This document shows, in pieces, positions 23,361 through 34,575 of a DNA stretch of 64,000 nt (its first letter is position 1; each line of letters begins with the position of its first letter). This DNA is from Acanthacorydalis orientalis. Taxonomy: Eukaryota; Arthropoda; Insecta; Megaloptera; Corydalidae. The notes below the pieces were generated by a model that saw only the letters and a program-made list of their open reading frames with translations, made no database searches and was not told the DNA's origin. Where the stretch lies: NCBI GenBank assembly GCA_034766995.1, contig CM068316.1, forward strand, positions 11,759,000 to 11,822,999, given 5' to 3'. A program made the position numbers and the translations under genes.

Positions 23361-23366
23361 AATAAA
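23361..23366 (+). terminator. poly(A) signal AATAAA
   Basis: Placed 52 bases past the TAA of the candidate exon at 23204-23309, with a G/T-rich element about 35 bases downstream. In AT-rich DNA the hexamer alone is weak evidence; its position is what supports it. Confidence 0.4.
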
Positions 23367-23570
23367 GAGAATATTGAACTTCTAAACTGTAATTTTTGTT
23401 GGTTGCAAGGACTCTCTTTAAATAAAAAGTTTGTTCAAAATGTTAAAATATTCGAAATATACATTTTTATTAAGTGTAGCTTTGTTATTTAAACAAAACT
23501 GTATTCAAAAATTAAAGATTACCAATTCATTATAATTGAAATGGCTCATTGGATTTTTTTAATTATATAT

Positions 23571-23582
23571 ATATGCATATTA

Positions 23583-23633
<51 letters not shown>

Positions 23634-23651
23634 TATATATATATATATTTC
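23571..23651. repeat. (TA)n tract
   Basis: Interrupted TA run. A perfect 13-bp hairpin (GTGCAAAATTTAA / TTAAATTTTGCAC, 5-base loop) follows at 23805-23835. Confidence 0.9.
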
Positions 23652-23864
23652 ATAACTAAAGATTTTCTCAACATTTTATATCTCAATAGTAATTAAATAC
23701 ATAATTTGGATTCTGTATCCTGAAGAAATTAGTGTTTCTGTCAAAATGTATTTCATATTAAAATATACAATTTTCAATTATTGTATAATAAAGTATATTT
23801 TCATGTGCAAAATTTAATTCACTTAAATTTTGCACTTGTAAATAATGTAGTAGACATTATTTTC

Positions 23865-24090
23865 ACAATCATTATTCTCAGAGCACAAGATATAAAAATC
23901 TTAGATTTTCTGACCTTAAGTTGCTGAAAGTGCTAAAGTACAGAACAATTCTAAGATTTTTCTGTACTTTGAGGGTAATAGATTTGATATGGCGATATAC
24001 TTAAGCAATAATTAATAATCAATAAACAATTATTTAATATTTTGATCGGAGTTTTCTATACATTTTTTGAGATGCGGAAATTGCAAACTA
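23865..24090. repeat. foldback family F copy ending at a mariner terminus
   Basis: Includes ATTATTCTCAGAGCAC, GATTTTTCTGTACTTTGAGG, GGCGATATACTTAAGCAA and TTTGATCGGAG blocks. Its end (AACTA) abuts a mariner terminal repeat TTAGATCGGTAGGAAAATAA starting at 24091; no partner end was found downstream. Confidence 0.6.
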
Positions 24091-24527
24091 TTAGATCGGT
24101 AGGAAAATAATTATAACCGGTACATAAGATTAATAATTTTCAGTAATTATTTTAATAAGAATTTGATTACTTTCTTGCATTACTTTATCTCCAAGCAGTA
24201 TGGTGTGTTTGAAATCATGTAATTGAATATTTCAGTATATTTGTTTCGAAAAGAATCTGAATTGTAATACATATATTCATGGCATCCTCTGTTAGGAGAT
24301 CATGAACAACTTCATATTTTCTTAATTATGAATTTGCACTCCTGTCCTTGATTATCTCTTCTGAAATGATGATCTTCATCTCGCTCTATTTTTTTCTTTG
24401 TCTATTATCTAGATTTTAATAGCAGAATAAATTTTACTTAAAAAATCTTAGAAATACTAATAAATTGGCAACAAAAAGTTTAAAAGATTTAGATAAAGGT
24501 TATTCTTTTCTGGAATTCCGTTCTATA

Positions 24528-24529
<2 letters not shown>

Positions 24530-24583
<54 letters not shown>
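24530..24583. repeat. (TA)n tract left of the pogo element
   Basis: Pure TA run interrupted only by TATGTATG before the element at 24597. Confidence 0.95.
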
Positions 24584-24591
<8 letters not shown>

Positions 24592-24596
24592 ATTTA

Positions 24597-25261
24597 CATA
24601 GTAGACCCTCGCTGGACGATCGTAATTGATGCAGGACTAACAGCCGTTCTTTGAAATAGTCGTTGTATAAGGCACTTGTAATATGTAAACCTTCTATTTG
24701 ATGCAAAGCCACCAAAATCCTAACCGTACATTAGATAAAATGAATTTTAAGGGTACGTATAAGGAATGAAATGAAACTACTTTGCTTTACTTTTGTCGCT
24801 AATTATCTGTTTTTATTCGATGGTGGCCCATACCATCAATTTACCAATGCTGATTTTTGGAGGAAAAATCACTCTCCATAAAGATTTCTCGTAATTCACA
24901 CTAGAAGGGGCATTAATTATATCGCTCTTTGTGGCAGTGGCACTAGATTGGGAGAAATTTAAGGCTTTGCTGAAAAACCTATCCAGAATGGACTGCCTCT
25001 GTCTATTTATTTTCAATTTGTAAAAGTAGAGAATCACATGGTCCTTAAACTGGCACATATTAACTTCAGTCTTTTCAATTTCCGAATGGAATTTCATTTA
25101 ACCTTTAACAGTTGGCCATGTGTTTAACAGGCTTTTTAATTCGTCACTACTCATAACATGTAGGTATTGTTCAACTTTCTCCTCCCCACTCTTGTGGTGA
25201 GCAATGCGTGTTTCATGAAGCCCGGCCGTTGTGCGATCAGTCGTTCGACGAGGGTCTACTG
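24597..25261 (-). mobile_element. pogo/Tigger-type element, deletion derivative, inserted in (TA)n
   Basis: The left end CATAGTAGACCCTCG and the right end (reverse complement) CAGTAGACCCTCG are near-identical terminal repeats, followed by GCTGGACGATCG and TCGAACGACTG respectively. TA lies directly outside both ends, and pure (TA)n tracts flank both sides (24530-24583, 25263-25351), so it inserted into a TA microsatellite. At 665 bases it is far shorter than an autonomous Tigger (about 2.4 kb). The minus strand keeps a transposase C-terminal piece. Confidence 0.75.
24816..25180 (-). pseudogene. pogo/Tigger transposase C-terminal remnant
   Basis: Two consecutive minus-strand frames read EEKVEQYLHVMSSDELKSLL (about 25185-25101) and, after a stop, FHSEIEKTEVNMCQFKDHVI, LYFYKLKINRQRQSILDRFF, SKALNFSQSSATATKSD. 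A basic RQ-rich helix ending in SILDRFFSK resembles the end of pogo/Tigger transposases, where a short Q-S-x-I/L-x-x-F-F motif closes the protein. The DDE domain and CENP-B DNA-binding domain are missing. Assignment rests on this ending together with the terminal repeats. Confidence 0.5.

Positions 25262-25262
<1 letters not shown>

Positions 25263-25351
<89 letters not shown>
25263..25351. repeat. (TA)n tract right of the pogo element
   Basis: 89 bases of uninterrupted TA. It produces spurious Ile-Tyr frames on both strands. Confidence 0.97.
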
Positions 25352-25354
<3 letters not shown>

Positions 25355-25689
25355 AACAATAAAAAAATGATTGATATTCGTTCGGCATGACACCACGTCT
25401 CATCGAATAAAATAATTGTTGTCACCAGTCTGCGTTCACATTGTACGAGTATACACGATATCGTTTTATTAATCAATCGAGAAAAGTAGTAAATCCGTAC
25501 TGGCATTTTGCATACGACATTAAATTTTAATTAAAGTTGTGATGTGTTAAACGCGTTAATTATATAATTAAATAACTACATCAATAGATTTCCCGTTAAT
25601 AAACACATCAAACGAGTACCGTATATAAGTGACATTTGAAAATGAATACAGATGTCCGTTGTGTAATATACATAACAAGCATTGCTATG

Positions 25690-25940
25690 CATAACGACAA
25701 TAAACACAAACGCGTCATGAATACGTGTGGCGCGTATGGAGTTGGTTGGTCGGATGGATGGTGCAGGGAGGTAATACGATAGCCACGATGGAATCAATAA
25801 TTTCCGTAGCTCTCTTGTCGGAATGTTTGAATTTATTCTGTTCATAGAACAGGTGTCAGAAGCAAACATCGGCTGCGGCTGCGGTCGCAAAGCCTTTGAC
25901 AGACAGCGGCGGGCGGCGCTCTAAGCATCATGTTCACCGT
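25690..25940. promoter_or_regulatory. GC-rich island
   Basis: Raised GC with CGGCTGCGGCTGCGGTCGC and GGCGGGCGGCGC blocks near 25870-25920, free of repeats until a CA/TA tract at 25945. No coding frame is convincing. Likely promoter or enhancer DNA. Confidence 0.3.
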
Positions 25941-25953
25941 TTTACACACACAT

Positions 25954-25988
<35 letters not shown>

Positions 25989-26198
25989 TGTGAGAGTATG
26001 TATACACATAAATGGAGCAAAAAGGAAAACAAGATCCGTACTGAAAATCTTTCTCATTTCCTTCCGGTTATTTTTTCCATCTATTGAGATATTTAAATAT
26101 CACTCTATATTTAAATTAGCGATTTTTATTTGGTACTAATGTATTGAGAAAAGATTTATATAAAATCTCTTCGTCAGTAGGTAAATTTACTGCAATTA

Positions 26199-27427
26199 AT
26201 AGGAGCTTGCATTGAAAGCCGGTGTTTACGTGTAAATGGCTCTAGGTGCGTATGCTGAGGACAGTGACAGATGTCTCTTATCTCATTTTGAAGTGTGAAC
26301 ATTTCCCACTAAAATTTAGTTATTGTGCGCCATCCTTTGTTTACATAAGTGCTTTTCTATAACCGAATTAAAATGGAATGCGATAGGTTGTTATTCCGAA
26401 GTGTACTTCTATACTAATTTGATTTTAAAAAAAAGTGCAACTTACGCTCATCGATCCCTTGCAAAAACTTATGTTGAATCTGCTCGATCGGAAACAATAT
26501 GTAGAGATTGGTTTAGAGGATTCAAAAGTAGTGATTGCGACGTTCACGACAAACAATGGACAGGTCAATCGAAAAAGTTCGAAGATGAACAACTGCAAGT
26601 TCTATTGGAAAAAAACCCTGCGCAAACATTCAAAGAATTGGCTCCATTTCGCGACGTTTACAACTCATGGGAAAGATCCAGAAAGAAGCGAAATGACTGC
26701 CACTTGAATTAACCGAAAATGCCATTACTAATCGTTTAAACATCTCGATTTCTTTGCTTGGAAGGTATAAAAAGAAGAGTTTCTTGTGGTGTATCATTGT
26801 CAGAGATGAAAAATTGATCTATTTCGACAAACATGGGTTGATCCTGGCCAATCATCAACGTCGACACCAAAGCAAAACATCCACGGTCATAAAGCAATGC
26901 TCTCTATTTAGTGGGATATAGAGGATGTCGTGTATTATGAGCTATTGAAACGAAAGGAAACAATCATCGCCTAACGTTGTCTACAACAATTGGATTGTTT
27001 GAATGATAATTTGATGCAAAAAAGGTCATCAATTGTATCAAATCGCCAAACAGTGATTCTTCTCGATGACATCGCTCGGTCCCATGTTGCTTTAGACGTG
27101 AAATAAACACTGATGGAGCTCAAATGGAGGTTCTCCCGCACTCATCATATTCTCCGGACCTGGTGTCAAGCGATTACCATTTGTTTCGATCGATGTAATG
27201 CTTTGGAAGATATACATTTCCATAACTACGGAGAAGTCGAAAATTGGGTTGCTGAATGGATTGAGTCAAAAGACTCTTTCGTAGCGGAATTCAACTTCTT
27301 CCAGAAAAGTGGGAAAAAGTCATAGTTTCCAAGGGAAAATACTATGATTAATGTATTCACATATTTTTTTATTGAAATAAATGCTCAAAAATACAAAAAG
27401 ACAGCGGCTTTCAATGCAAGCATCTAA
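26199..27427 (+). mobile_element. near full-length decayed mariner
   Basis: 1229 bases, the normal mariner length, bounded by terminal repeats that share GCTTGCATTGAAAGCCG (left ATAGGAGCTTGCATTG; right, reversed, TTAGATGCTTGCATTG) with TA on each side (26197-26198 and 27428-27429). It is the most complete transposon in the window and belongs to a different mariner subfamily from elements A/B and from the TTAGGTTGGTA group. Confidence 0.88.
26330..27351 (+). pseudogene. mariner transposase pseudogene
   Basis: In order, across several frame changes: a helix-turn-helix region (KKSATYAHRSLAKTYVESA, SETICRDWFRGFKSSDCDV), a linker (KFEDEQLQVLLEKNPAQTFK), IVRDEKLIYFDKH with the first catalytic Asp, VILLDDIARSHVA with the second, and SPDLVSSDYHLFRS with the third. 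It ends ENWVAEWIESKDSF and WEKVIVSKGKYYD, stop at 27349-27351. All three Asp codons survive, but frameshifts (for example near 26660 and 27110) and stops make it non-functional. Length is as expected for the family, about 340 codons. Confidence 0.88.
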
Positions 27428-27479
27428 TATTAATAAAAAAAATCATTGTTAAATTTAAAAATTACTGTTTACTGTTGTC

Positions 27480-27570
27480 CTGACTGTATTTGTCTTTTAA
27501 TTCAGCAAAATGTATGTTCATTACTTTTTCCTCACGAGTGTCATACTCAGGTATATGATAAGAATAAATT
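27480..27570. repeat. possible family R2 fragment
   Basis: GAGTGTCATACTCAGGTA resembles TGTGTCATATTCAGGTAGAT in the copy at 530-700. Short and uncertain. Confidence 0.3.
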
Positions 27571-27727
27571 CAAATGAGATTTATATTCTATTTAGAAAAC
27601 ACAGTTCAATCAAGTTCTAGTTAGAAAAAAGTTCAGTTTGGAGCTGTATAAAGCTTAATAGATTATGAGGTTATGTTTAATTTTCTTTATATTTAACTTG
27701 CTTGCTTTATATATACTTTATATTTAA

Positions 27728-27822
27728 CTCTTCCAGCCTGGTACCGTTTTAAAATTCTCCGTACCGGTGCAGTAAACAAATTTTGCCCCTAATATTTTTC
27801 GTAAAAATTCTATAAGATGATT
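27728..27822. mobile_element. TTAA-target MITE, truncated copy
   Basis: Begins TTAA|CTCTTCCAGCCTGGTACC and continues CTCCGTACCGGTGCAGTAAAC, matching the start of the complete nested insertion at 40512-40768. The 3-prime part is lost where a family P palindrome begins at 27823. Confidence 0.65.
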
Positions 27823-28012
27823 CAACTTAGGCTTCCATACGAAAGTATCAAAAAAAAACGTAAAAATTAAAAAAAATATGTCATCCCTCATTTAGTATTT
27901 TAGTTCAATTGTATTTTAGTATTAAGTTGAACTAAAATACTAAATAAAAAATAACATGACTTTTCTTAACCCCTGCGCTCCCTTTTAATACTTCCATGTG
28001 GAATCCTTAATC
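27823..28012. repeat. palindromic repeat, family P, long copy
   Basis: An inverted repeat of about 190 bases. The outer arms pair CTTCCATACGAAAGTAT with ATACTTCCATGTGGAA, and the inner part is a perfect 19-bp stem (ATTTAGTATTTTAGTTCAA and its complement) around 18 bases. Confidence 0.8.
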
Positions 28013-28084
28013 GAATCAATCTGTATTTATGTAGTATCTAATATATGTGTAGCTAATTTGCATTTTATGAGATTTTTCTATATA

Positions 28085-28230
28085 TTAGCACTGTAAGGAT
28101 AATGGAATTGCTATTTAAATGTGCATAAAAAACTATGAAAAATTATCACTAGTTATTAATGAACATGTTTGATCAGAAACTGTTTTGTCGTTTGTAGCGT
28201 GAAAAAGAAATTCATTTGTAATAATGTTTT
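28085..28230. repeat. foldback family F, right arm
   Basis: Contains GCACTGTAAGGATAATGG, AATGTGCATAAAAAACTA, ATTAATGAACATGTTTGATC and GTTTGTAGCGTGAAAAAG in the family order. From 28240 to 29700 I see no gene; a weak family F left arm is at about 29405-29460. Confidence 0.65.
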
Positions 28231-29719
28231 CAAGTTTATGTTTGTATATCCTTTTAATTTATTTTGATATTTTTTTTAATTTTAATTGTCTATTATCGAT
28301 TGTTAAATCTTAATAATGGTATATATAATCTATTATTTTTTCTATTAATATTTCAATTAATATTTCCCAAAAAAATCTGTAAATAAGTTATTAGTTTTCT
28401 ATAATAAGTTAAAGAAAAATAAAAATTAAATCTATAATAAGTTAAAATTAATTAATGCTTCTGTTAATCACTTTAAAAATAAATTAATAATTTTTGCTGT
28501 TTTTATTCTAAATTATGGATTTATTTTTACATTTTCTGTTTATGCATACTGTGTAGGTTTTATGAAAATATTATATTAATTGTTTTCAATTTCTTTAGTA
28601 AGTGTTTATAATAATCGACTAAGTAAATAAAAATCGACAACATAAACTTGTCAAACACACTTACAGATCATTCATAACTAACGTACACGAACTAAATCAT
28701 TTTCAAAAGTTTTCATTTCGCAATCATGTTAAACGAAAACATTTTTGGCACATATACACATACATATATTACACGTGGCTGTTACCTTCATGTTTTCTCA
28801 TTTCCTGTCTGTTTTTGTTCGCCGCAGGTTATACGCGGCCTATCCGAAATCTATACGGATTTTGTATCAATCTTTTGTTTATTTTTCTGACACGTCATAG
28901 TTTTTTTTACACAAAAAATATATATTATACGCCTTTTTATAAACGGGATCGATCGTTTGCGGATATAGTTGTTTTTGAACGATATTTATTGTCGACTTTT
29001 GAATAAATGTACGTGTTTCCATTGTGCGTGTTTTCAATCAAATTATATCAAAAGGGATCATATATTTCGAATAACGAAATATCCATTTATATGATAATTC
29101 TCAAATACACACAATTTGATTGTGGGTCACACTTTTTCATATTCAGATTTGATGAATGATTTTTTTTTGTATCGAACAAAACTGTTTCCTATCATATGTT
29201 TCGATTGTTTGTCCATTTAGTAATCGCAAATAATGAAGTAAAACAATTGTAAGATTTATGTTATAGTAGAAACATCTTGAAGGTATCTTTAAAAACGAGT
29301 CTAATGCATTTTTTTTACTATAATCTATATTTTTGTTTGCCATCTCATTTAAAAACATCTAAAATGCTCAACTTAGTTCACTTTATAAATATTTCTGACA
29401 ATTATATTTTGGAATTGTAGCTGAATTCACTTTTACAAATGAATTACTACGAACTACTTCGAACATTATAAAAATGCACATATTTATATGAATATAAACA
29501 TTTAGATTGTAAATTCGTTATCTTTAGAGCATAGAAAAGTTGTAATTTTTATTACGGTACTCTGAAAAAGATGAAAAGCAACAAATGGCGATAACAAGAA
29601 TATGCATATTTTTTAAAAAAGTTCTTATATAAACCGTACAGGGAAGTATATATTAAAAAATTAACAATTTCTCAATATATCGGATTTATAGAGGTTGTAA
29701 GAAACTAAAAATATCGACA

Positions 29720-29985
29720 GTTTTAATTTATTTTTTCGACCAAAATATACTGAAACCTATTATAAAACACACCAACTCCGAATCTAAGGGAATATTGCAA
29801 AATAAATGGGAACCAATGGATACAATTGAGTTACTAGCATTTTTACGTCTATTATTGACTATTGGCCTCAATAAACAGAATAAAATGGATTTAGACATGG
29901 AGAGTACTAAGATCCAATATTTGGCAATACAATATTCTGTGCTACTATGGGAAAAATAGATTTTCGGCTATTTTCATATATATAT
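29720..29985 (+). pseudogene. piggyBac-like transposase fragment (DDE_Tnp_1_7)
   Basis: One frame reads KHTNSESKGILQNKWEPMDT, IELLAFLRLLLTIGLNKQNK, MDLDMESTKI. After a frame change it continues IFCATMGK with an RF-containing segment. This matches the start of the piggyBac catalytic domain, where a W.P.T..EL..FL.LLL..GL....+ segment is followed by a WS....... P.F...M...RF motif. No catalytic Asp lies in the preserved part. Ends were not found. It is clearly decayed, and it is separate from the remnant at 9277-9998, which keeps only the opposite end of the protein. Confidence 0.6.
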
Positions 29986-30539
29986 TTCTTCATATAATGT
30001 TGAGAATTTTAAGTGTCTATTGGACATTACTGGGCAGTTACGGTACAAAAGCATTTGGGATTGGTAAGGATTGAACTTAGAATGTATTAGAAAGATTTAA
30101 TTGTAAAAGTGAATTATTATTCTTCATTTCTATTATATCTTTATATCTATCGCAATAAATATGAATGAATCAATTGATCGTTACAAAGTATTTAAATTAA
30201 TAGTTCATTTCTCGTTTATCTTCATGTTAGATTGTTTTTCTTAAGAAAATACATGTTTAAAATGTTAGGAAAGCATTTCTTATTTAAATATTTTATCTGA
30301 GCTTTCGAATTTAATTCCTCTTGTTGTTTACTTTTTCTTAATTCTTATTACTTCGTGTTATTATACTCAATAAATTTAATAATGATAGCTACAATTACCC
30401 ACCCCTGCAGTAAAAAGTGAGTGTGAGTGAGTAATACGTTCATTTTGCATCTCTCTCGACGTACGATATAAAATCTATAAAATGTTCATACCTTCACTTC
30501 GTCAAAAGCACTTACATTCGAATGTTTATTGTCTACCGT

Positions 30540-30970
30540 TCAACGAAAATCATACAATCTCGCACACACATACACACATTCAATACGTGCGATACAAGCA
30601 AAACAAGAACAACAACGACGAACGACTCTCATTCCAGCATCGAATTCACCCGGTGCCAGTGCAACCGCTCTCATCCATTCACGAAATTTCTTAACACCGC
30701 CGATGTTTTTGACGTGCCCGCGCGCGCGCTCACCGATCTTTTGTTTTAAGTCACTACTGCCAACTAATTAAAACGACGAAAATGCGACGACTGCCACGGG
30801 TGCCAACGGCAGCAGCAGTTACATAACAGTCGATGCCGCTCCTGCCGCCACTGCTACGGAGAGCTGATGGTGGCAGCACAAAGCGGCAGGCCAACAAACA
30901 ACTGCAGTTTGTCATCACTCATCTGTTTGGATTGTTTGCTGTCATAGCGGATTGTGACGTCACTAGTGTA
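30540..30970. promoter_or_regulatory. GC-rich island with CG-rich core
   Basis: One of the strongest GC islands in the window, with GCCCGCGCGCGCGCTCACC near 30716 and CAGCAGCAG and CCGCCACTGC blocks. Three overlapping + frames (30482-30771) all lack stops, which reflects composition rather than coding. It lies 5 kb upstream of the first placed nervy exon and is a second candidate for a nervy promoter or 5-prime exon. Confidence 0.35.
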
Positions 30971-30991
30971 GGCGATTGTTTTTACGATAAA

Positions 30992-30994
<3 letters not shown>

Positions 30995-31059
<65 letters not shown>

Positions 31060-31242
31060 TCCCACGCATACAAACATAAAAGACTGTATGATCACAACGG
31101 ATGTTTTTTGATTGTTTTATGTTTAACGCTGTGCAATTTTTGAATTTTATTTTAATAACATACTTTTTACACAAAATGATAGTGCACTATGAATCATAGT
31201 GTTGTCATGATAAAACGTTTTACTTTTTTTTACACACATACA

Positions 31243-31298
<56 letters not shown>
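30995..31298. repeat. (TA)n tracts at 30995-31060 and 31249-31298
   Basis: Long TA runs; the second is preceded by ACACACATACATACATACAT. Confidence 0.95.
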
Positions 31299-31302
<4 letters not shown>

Positions 31303-31384
31303 GGAAATGTAACTACATTCTCGAAGTAAAATTTATTGAAATTAGTGGAGGAAATAACAAAGGTGATTATCAACAAATGTCTTA

Positions 31385-31470
31385 GGCTTCAGAAATATTT
31401 GTGCTCATTGGGTGCCTCTACTCTCTTTATAGTCTAGATCTGGTACCATACGACTAAGAGGGCAATCACT
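31385..31470 (+). pseudogene. short mariner transposase fragment
   Basis: The + strand reads YSLDLVPYD then stop, corresponding to the YSPDLAP.D motif around the third catalytic Asp of mariner transposases. Only this motif is convincing. Confidence 0.35.
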
Positions 31471-32215
31471 TTTTAAAATTAAATACTGCCTCAAAAACAT
31501 TAATATTTTTTTAATCAAAACTTCTTATAATTACCTGTTATTTACTTCTAAAGAGGATATAATTTCCATTGAAATTGTCATAAATAAACAATAAGAATTA
31601 TGAATAATTGTTAAATATGTTGATTAAAGAAAATATGTAGTGTTTTAAGTAATGATTCTTTTATAAAACTGAATTTAATGGCAGTCGTAAGACTATCATT
31701 TATACTAAAGGTTTATTTTACACAATTCGGAATTATATATGCACTTTTTGTTAGACAGAATTAACAAATTATGATTTTCGTGAATTGATAATTCGTTATT
31801 TACATATACAAATAATCACACTAATACAATATTCGAACTATATTATAATTGCAGGCTCGATTTTAATTCTAGTACAAGTACGAGTATTTCAAATTCTGAT
31901 TTAACGTAACTTCCATATTGAATCTAGCAAAGAATACACAATACTTATCTAATTCTAATTAATTCGAAAAACGATTTCGAGTAGATTTATATACTTAAAT
32001 AAATTCTTAGAGACTTCATTTTGGAGATGCATGATTCTCTCAAAAAATTTGGCTTCAGATAAAATCGCGTATTATCTAATTCTAAAAACTATATTTCAAA
32101 TATCTGCTATATTTAACTGTTTATTAAATAGGTTTCAGGGACAGTTCGAGTTTATAACGTATTATATTTTATTAAAAAAACAATTATCATGTTTTAGTGA
32201 TAAGTTTAGATCTTG

Positions 32216-32216
<1 letters not shown>

Positions 32217-32274
<58 letters not shown>

Positions 32275-32360
32275 GTATTTAGTCACAAAAATCTAAAAGG
32301 TTGCAAAAATAATCTAGTACCATGTTTGTATAGCCATACTAACACACACATACACACATA

Positions 32361-32396
<36 letters not shown>

Positions 32397-32406
32397 GATT
32401 ACGTTG

Positions 32407-32459
<53 letters not shown>
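32217..32459. repeat. three (TA)n tracts
   Basis: TA runs at about 32217-32271, 32365-32393 and 32408-32459, with a CACACACATACACACAT block between. Confidence 0.95.
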
Positions 32460-32461
<2 letters not shown>

Positions 32462-32514
32462 AATAATTATATAGACATAATGAGTTTTAAAAATCTGTTA
32501 ATTGTTTCATTCGA

Positions 32515-32603
32515 TTGGATGACAGGGTTATAATTGAGACGTGGGTGAGCTCAGCGAGCTCGGAGGTTGTTGCTGAAGCAAGCACTGAGCGAAGCCCCCT
32601 AGT
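32515..32603 (+). mobile_element. possible Helitron 3-prime terminus
   Basis: A small GC-rich patch in AT-rich DNA that ends GAGCGAAGCCCCCTAG followed by T. Helitrons end in CTAG or similar and insert before T, after a short hairpin; here GTTGCT..AGCAAG forms a hairpin about 17 bases from the end and GAGCTCAGCGAGCTC lies further in. The 5-prime end was not found. The match is to the general form of Helitron ends, not to a named family. Confidence 0.4.
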
Positions 32604-33200
32604 ATATATATATAACCACAAAACAGAAACATAATCATATTAATTATACAAATACTTAAATACTTTTGTGTCTGTAATTAATAACTTATTCATAATTATT
32701 TGATTCAATTTTAACTAATACAATTTTTTTTTGATATATTCAATCTTTCATGTTCATTCATTGTAATTTGACTGTTTTTATTTGATTTCATATATTTATT
32801 CAGTTGATTATTAATATAAACATGAACACATTTATCAAATAATTAAAATGTACATACCTGAAGATGACAATAGTACCAAAACAGGTTGTATTCGATAACA
32901 AAAAGTATATGAGATCAAGTGAAACACACTAAAAAAAATACAATTATACATATTGATTTTATTTTAAGACTTAAAATCATTATATATTTTTATTCAAAGT
33001 GAAATATAAATTAATGAAGCTATACTTATAAATTCAAAAACATGTATTAATAATATCAAATAAATTAAATTTTAAAATGAAGGGTATTAAAAAGACTTCA
33101 AAAGCAATTTCTATAACATGTTTTGTGAAATAATATAATTTATATGGTTTTAGGATATTTCATTAATAGCAATTTATTAATTTGGATAATCAGTATAATT

Positions 33201-33248
<48 letters not shown>

Positions 33249-33598
33249 CTACAATCGTCATTAATTTATGGAAAAAAATTCTAAAAAAGAAATACACGGC
33301 ATTGCCATTTCATGCTACTAACAGCAGAATTACATGCGTGACTGAAATTTAATGTAATTGGTTACGTTTCATTCTGAAACGTTTGCTATCGTTTTGGTAT
33401 CGACATAAGGGCTTAATTATAGTAATTGAAAAACAAATATCATTACCACAACGGTCTCGCTCTTCATAATAATGTATAGCATATGTTGTTGTCAATATTT
33501 TCGATGGGAAGTAGATTAATGATTTGCTGCAACGATTGTTCGATTTAATAAATTTCACATGAAGACAAATATTTGTTAATATATAAATGATCAATCCT

Positions 33599-33640
<42 letters not shown>

Positions 33641-34170
33641 GTTTTGTTTAGTTATGAGCATTAATAAATTTGTAATATTGTATGTTTGTTCGCCGATAAT
33701 TACGTTGACTATTTACAAATGTTTAGTTATACTTTATTGCATCATGGTATTGATTAATTTATTCATTAGTGTAGCTGTAAGCTTTTTATAAATTTGATTT
33801 CATTTTGTATGAAATCACTTAAAGTTATGTTTAAGTAATATAAACATATGTACGAAACCTTCTTAGAAAAAGATAATTATTTGTCGATTTAATATATTCA
33901 TCCCTTGCATTGCACAGTTTTTCTATCAAAGTTTTTAAGTGTCCAGTAGGTTCCTCAAGTTTTCGATTTTATCGCAAATACATTTTATTTTTTAATTAAA
34001 TGTTTTTTCTGTCATAAATACTAAAGAGAAATATTTAGAATCTATAACAGTATCTAAATACTGTGTCCTTCTGATAGAAATAAATATATAGAAATTGGAA
34101 AAATTGGCAAAATGATTAATGTAGAGTTATTTGATAACCTCGTAATCAACAATATATATATATATATATA
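32604..34170. other. AT-rich stretch with (TA)n, no gene recognised
   Basis: Contains TA runs at about 33207-33244, 33602-33637 and 34152-34173. The minus-strand frame at 33349-33594 resembles nothing known to me. Confidence 0.6.
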
Positions 34171-34369
34171 TATTTGCAATGTTAGGAAGAAAAAATAATA
34201 AATTCAATAAAAATTAGAAAGATGCAGAGGAGATTGCAATATATGAAAAGTTGATAACAAAAAGACTATTTTTGTTTTTAAACTTGAAAATGAGTATAGA
34301 AAAAGTCTTGTTGTGGATTTTAATTTAGAACGAAGTTCAAAATTTCGTGAAAATATATTAATATATTTG

Positions 34370-34575
34370 TGACTCATCTCTTCTCACATATCAGATATTG
34401 TATCGTCTGACTTCTACATATTTCTAGCATTAAATACTTCAAATGATGGAATTTTTACCCTGATGACGAAACGAATGGCGATATTGCGCACGAATAGCAC
34501 AGAAGATTTCTTCATTGATGGAATGACGAATCTTTTTACACATTGGTAGAAAACAATAACGATGGTTATGTTGAA
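34370..34575 (+). pseudogene. mariner transposase C-terminal fragment
   Basis: One frame reads SSHISDIVSSDFYIFLALNT, then TEDFFIDGMTNLFTHW and stop. This matches the mariner ending SPDLASSDFHLF.. and ..FF.DGI..L..RW with heavy decay. The third catalytic Asp (SSDF) is present. Confidence 0.55.

Noticed and set aside
24330..24425. Apparent minus-strand exon reading RKKIERDEDHHFRR
   Set aside because: Counting the A run correctly brings a stop into every frame that uses the nearby AG acceptor.
29143..29358. 71-codon minus-strand frame ending SIQKKIIHQI
   Set aside because: No family resemblance and no splice or poly(A) context; AT-rich chance frame.
30482..30771. Three overlapping + frames of 70-80 codons
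   Set aside because: All three frames are open together, which reflects GC-rich composition with few stops, not a protein.
33349..33594. 81-codon minus-strand frame
   Set aside because: More complex than its neighbours but without homology or supporting signals; not called.
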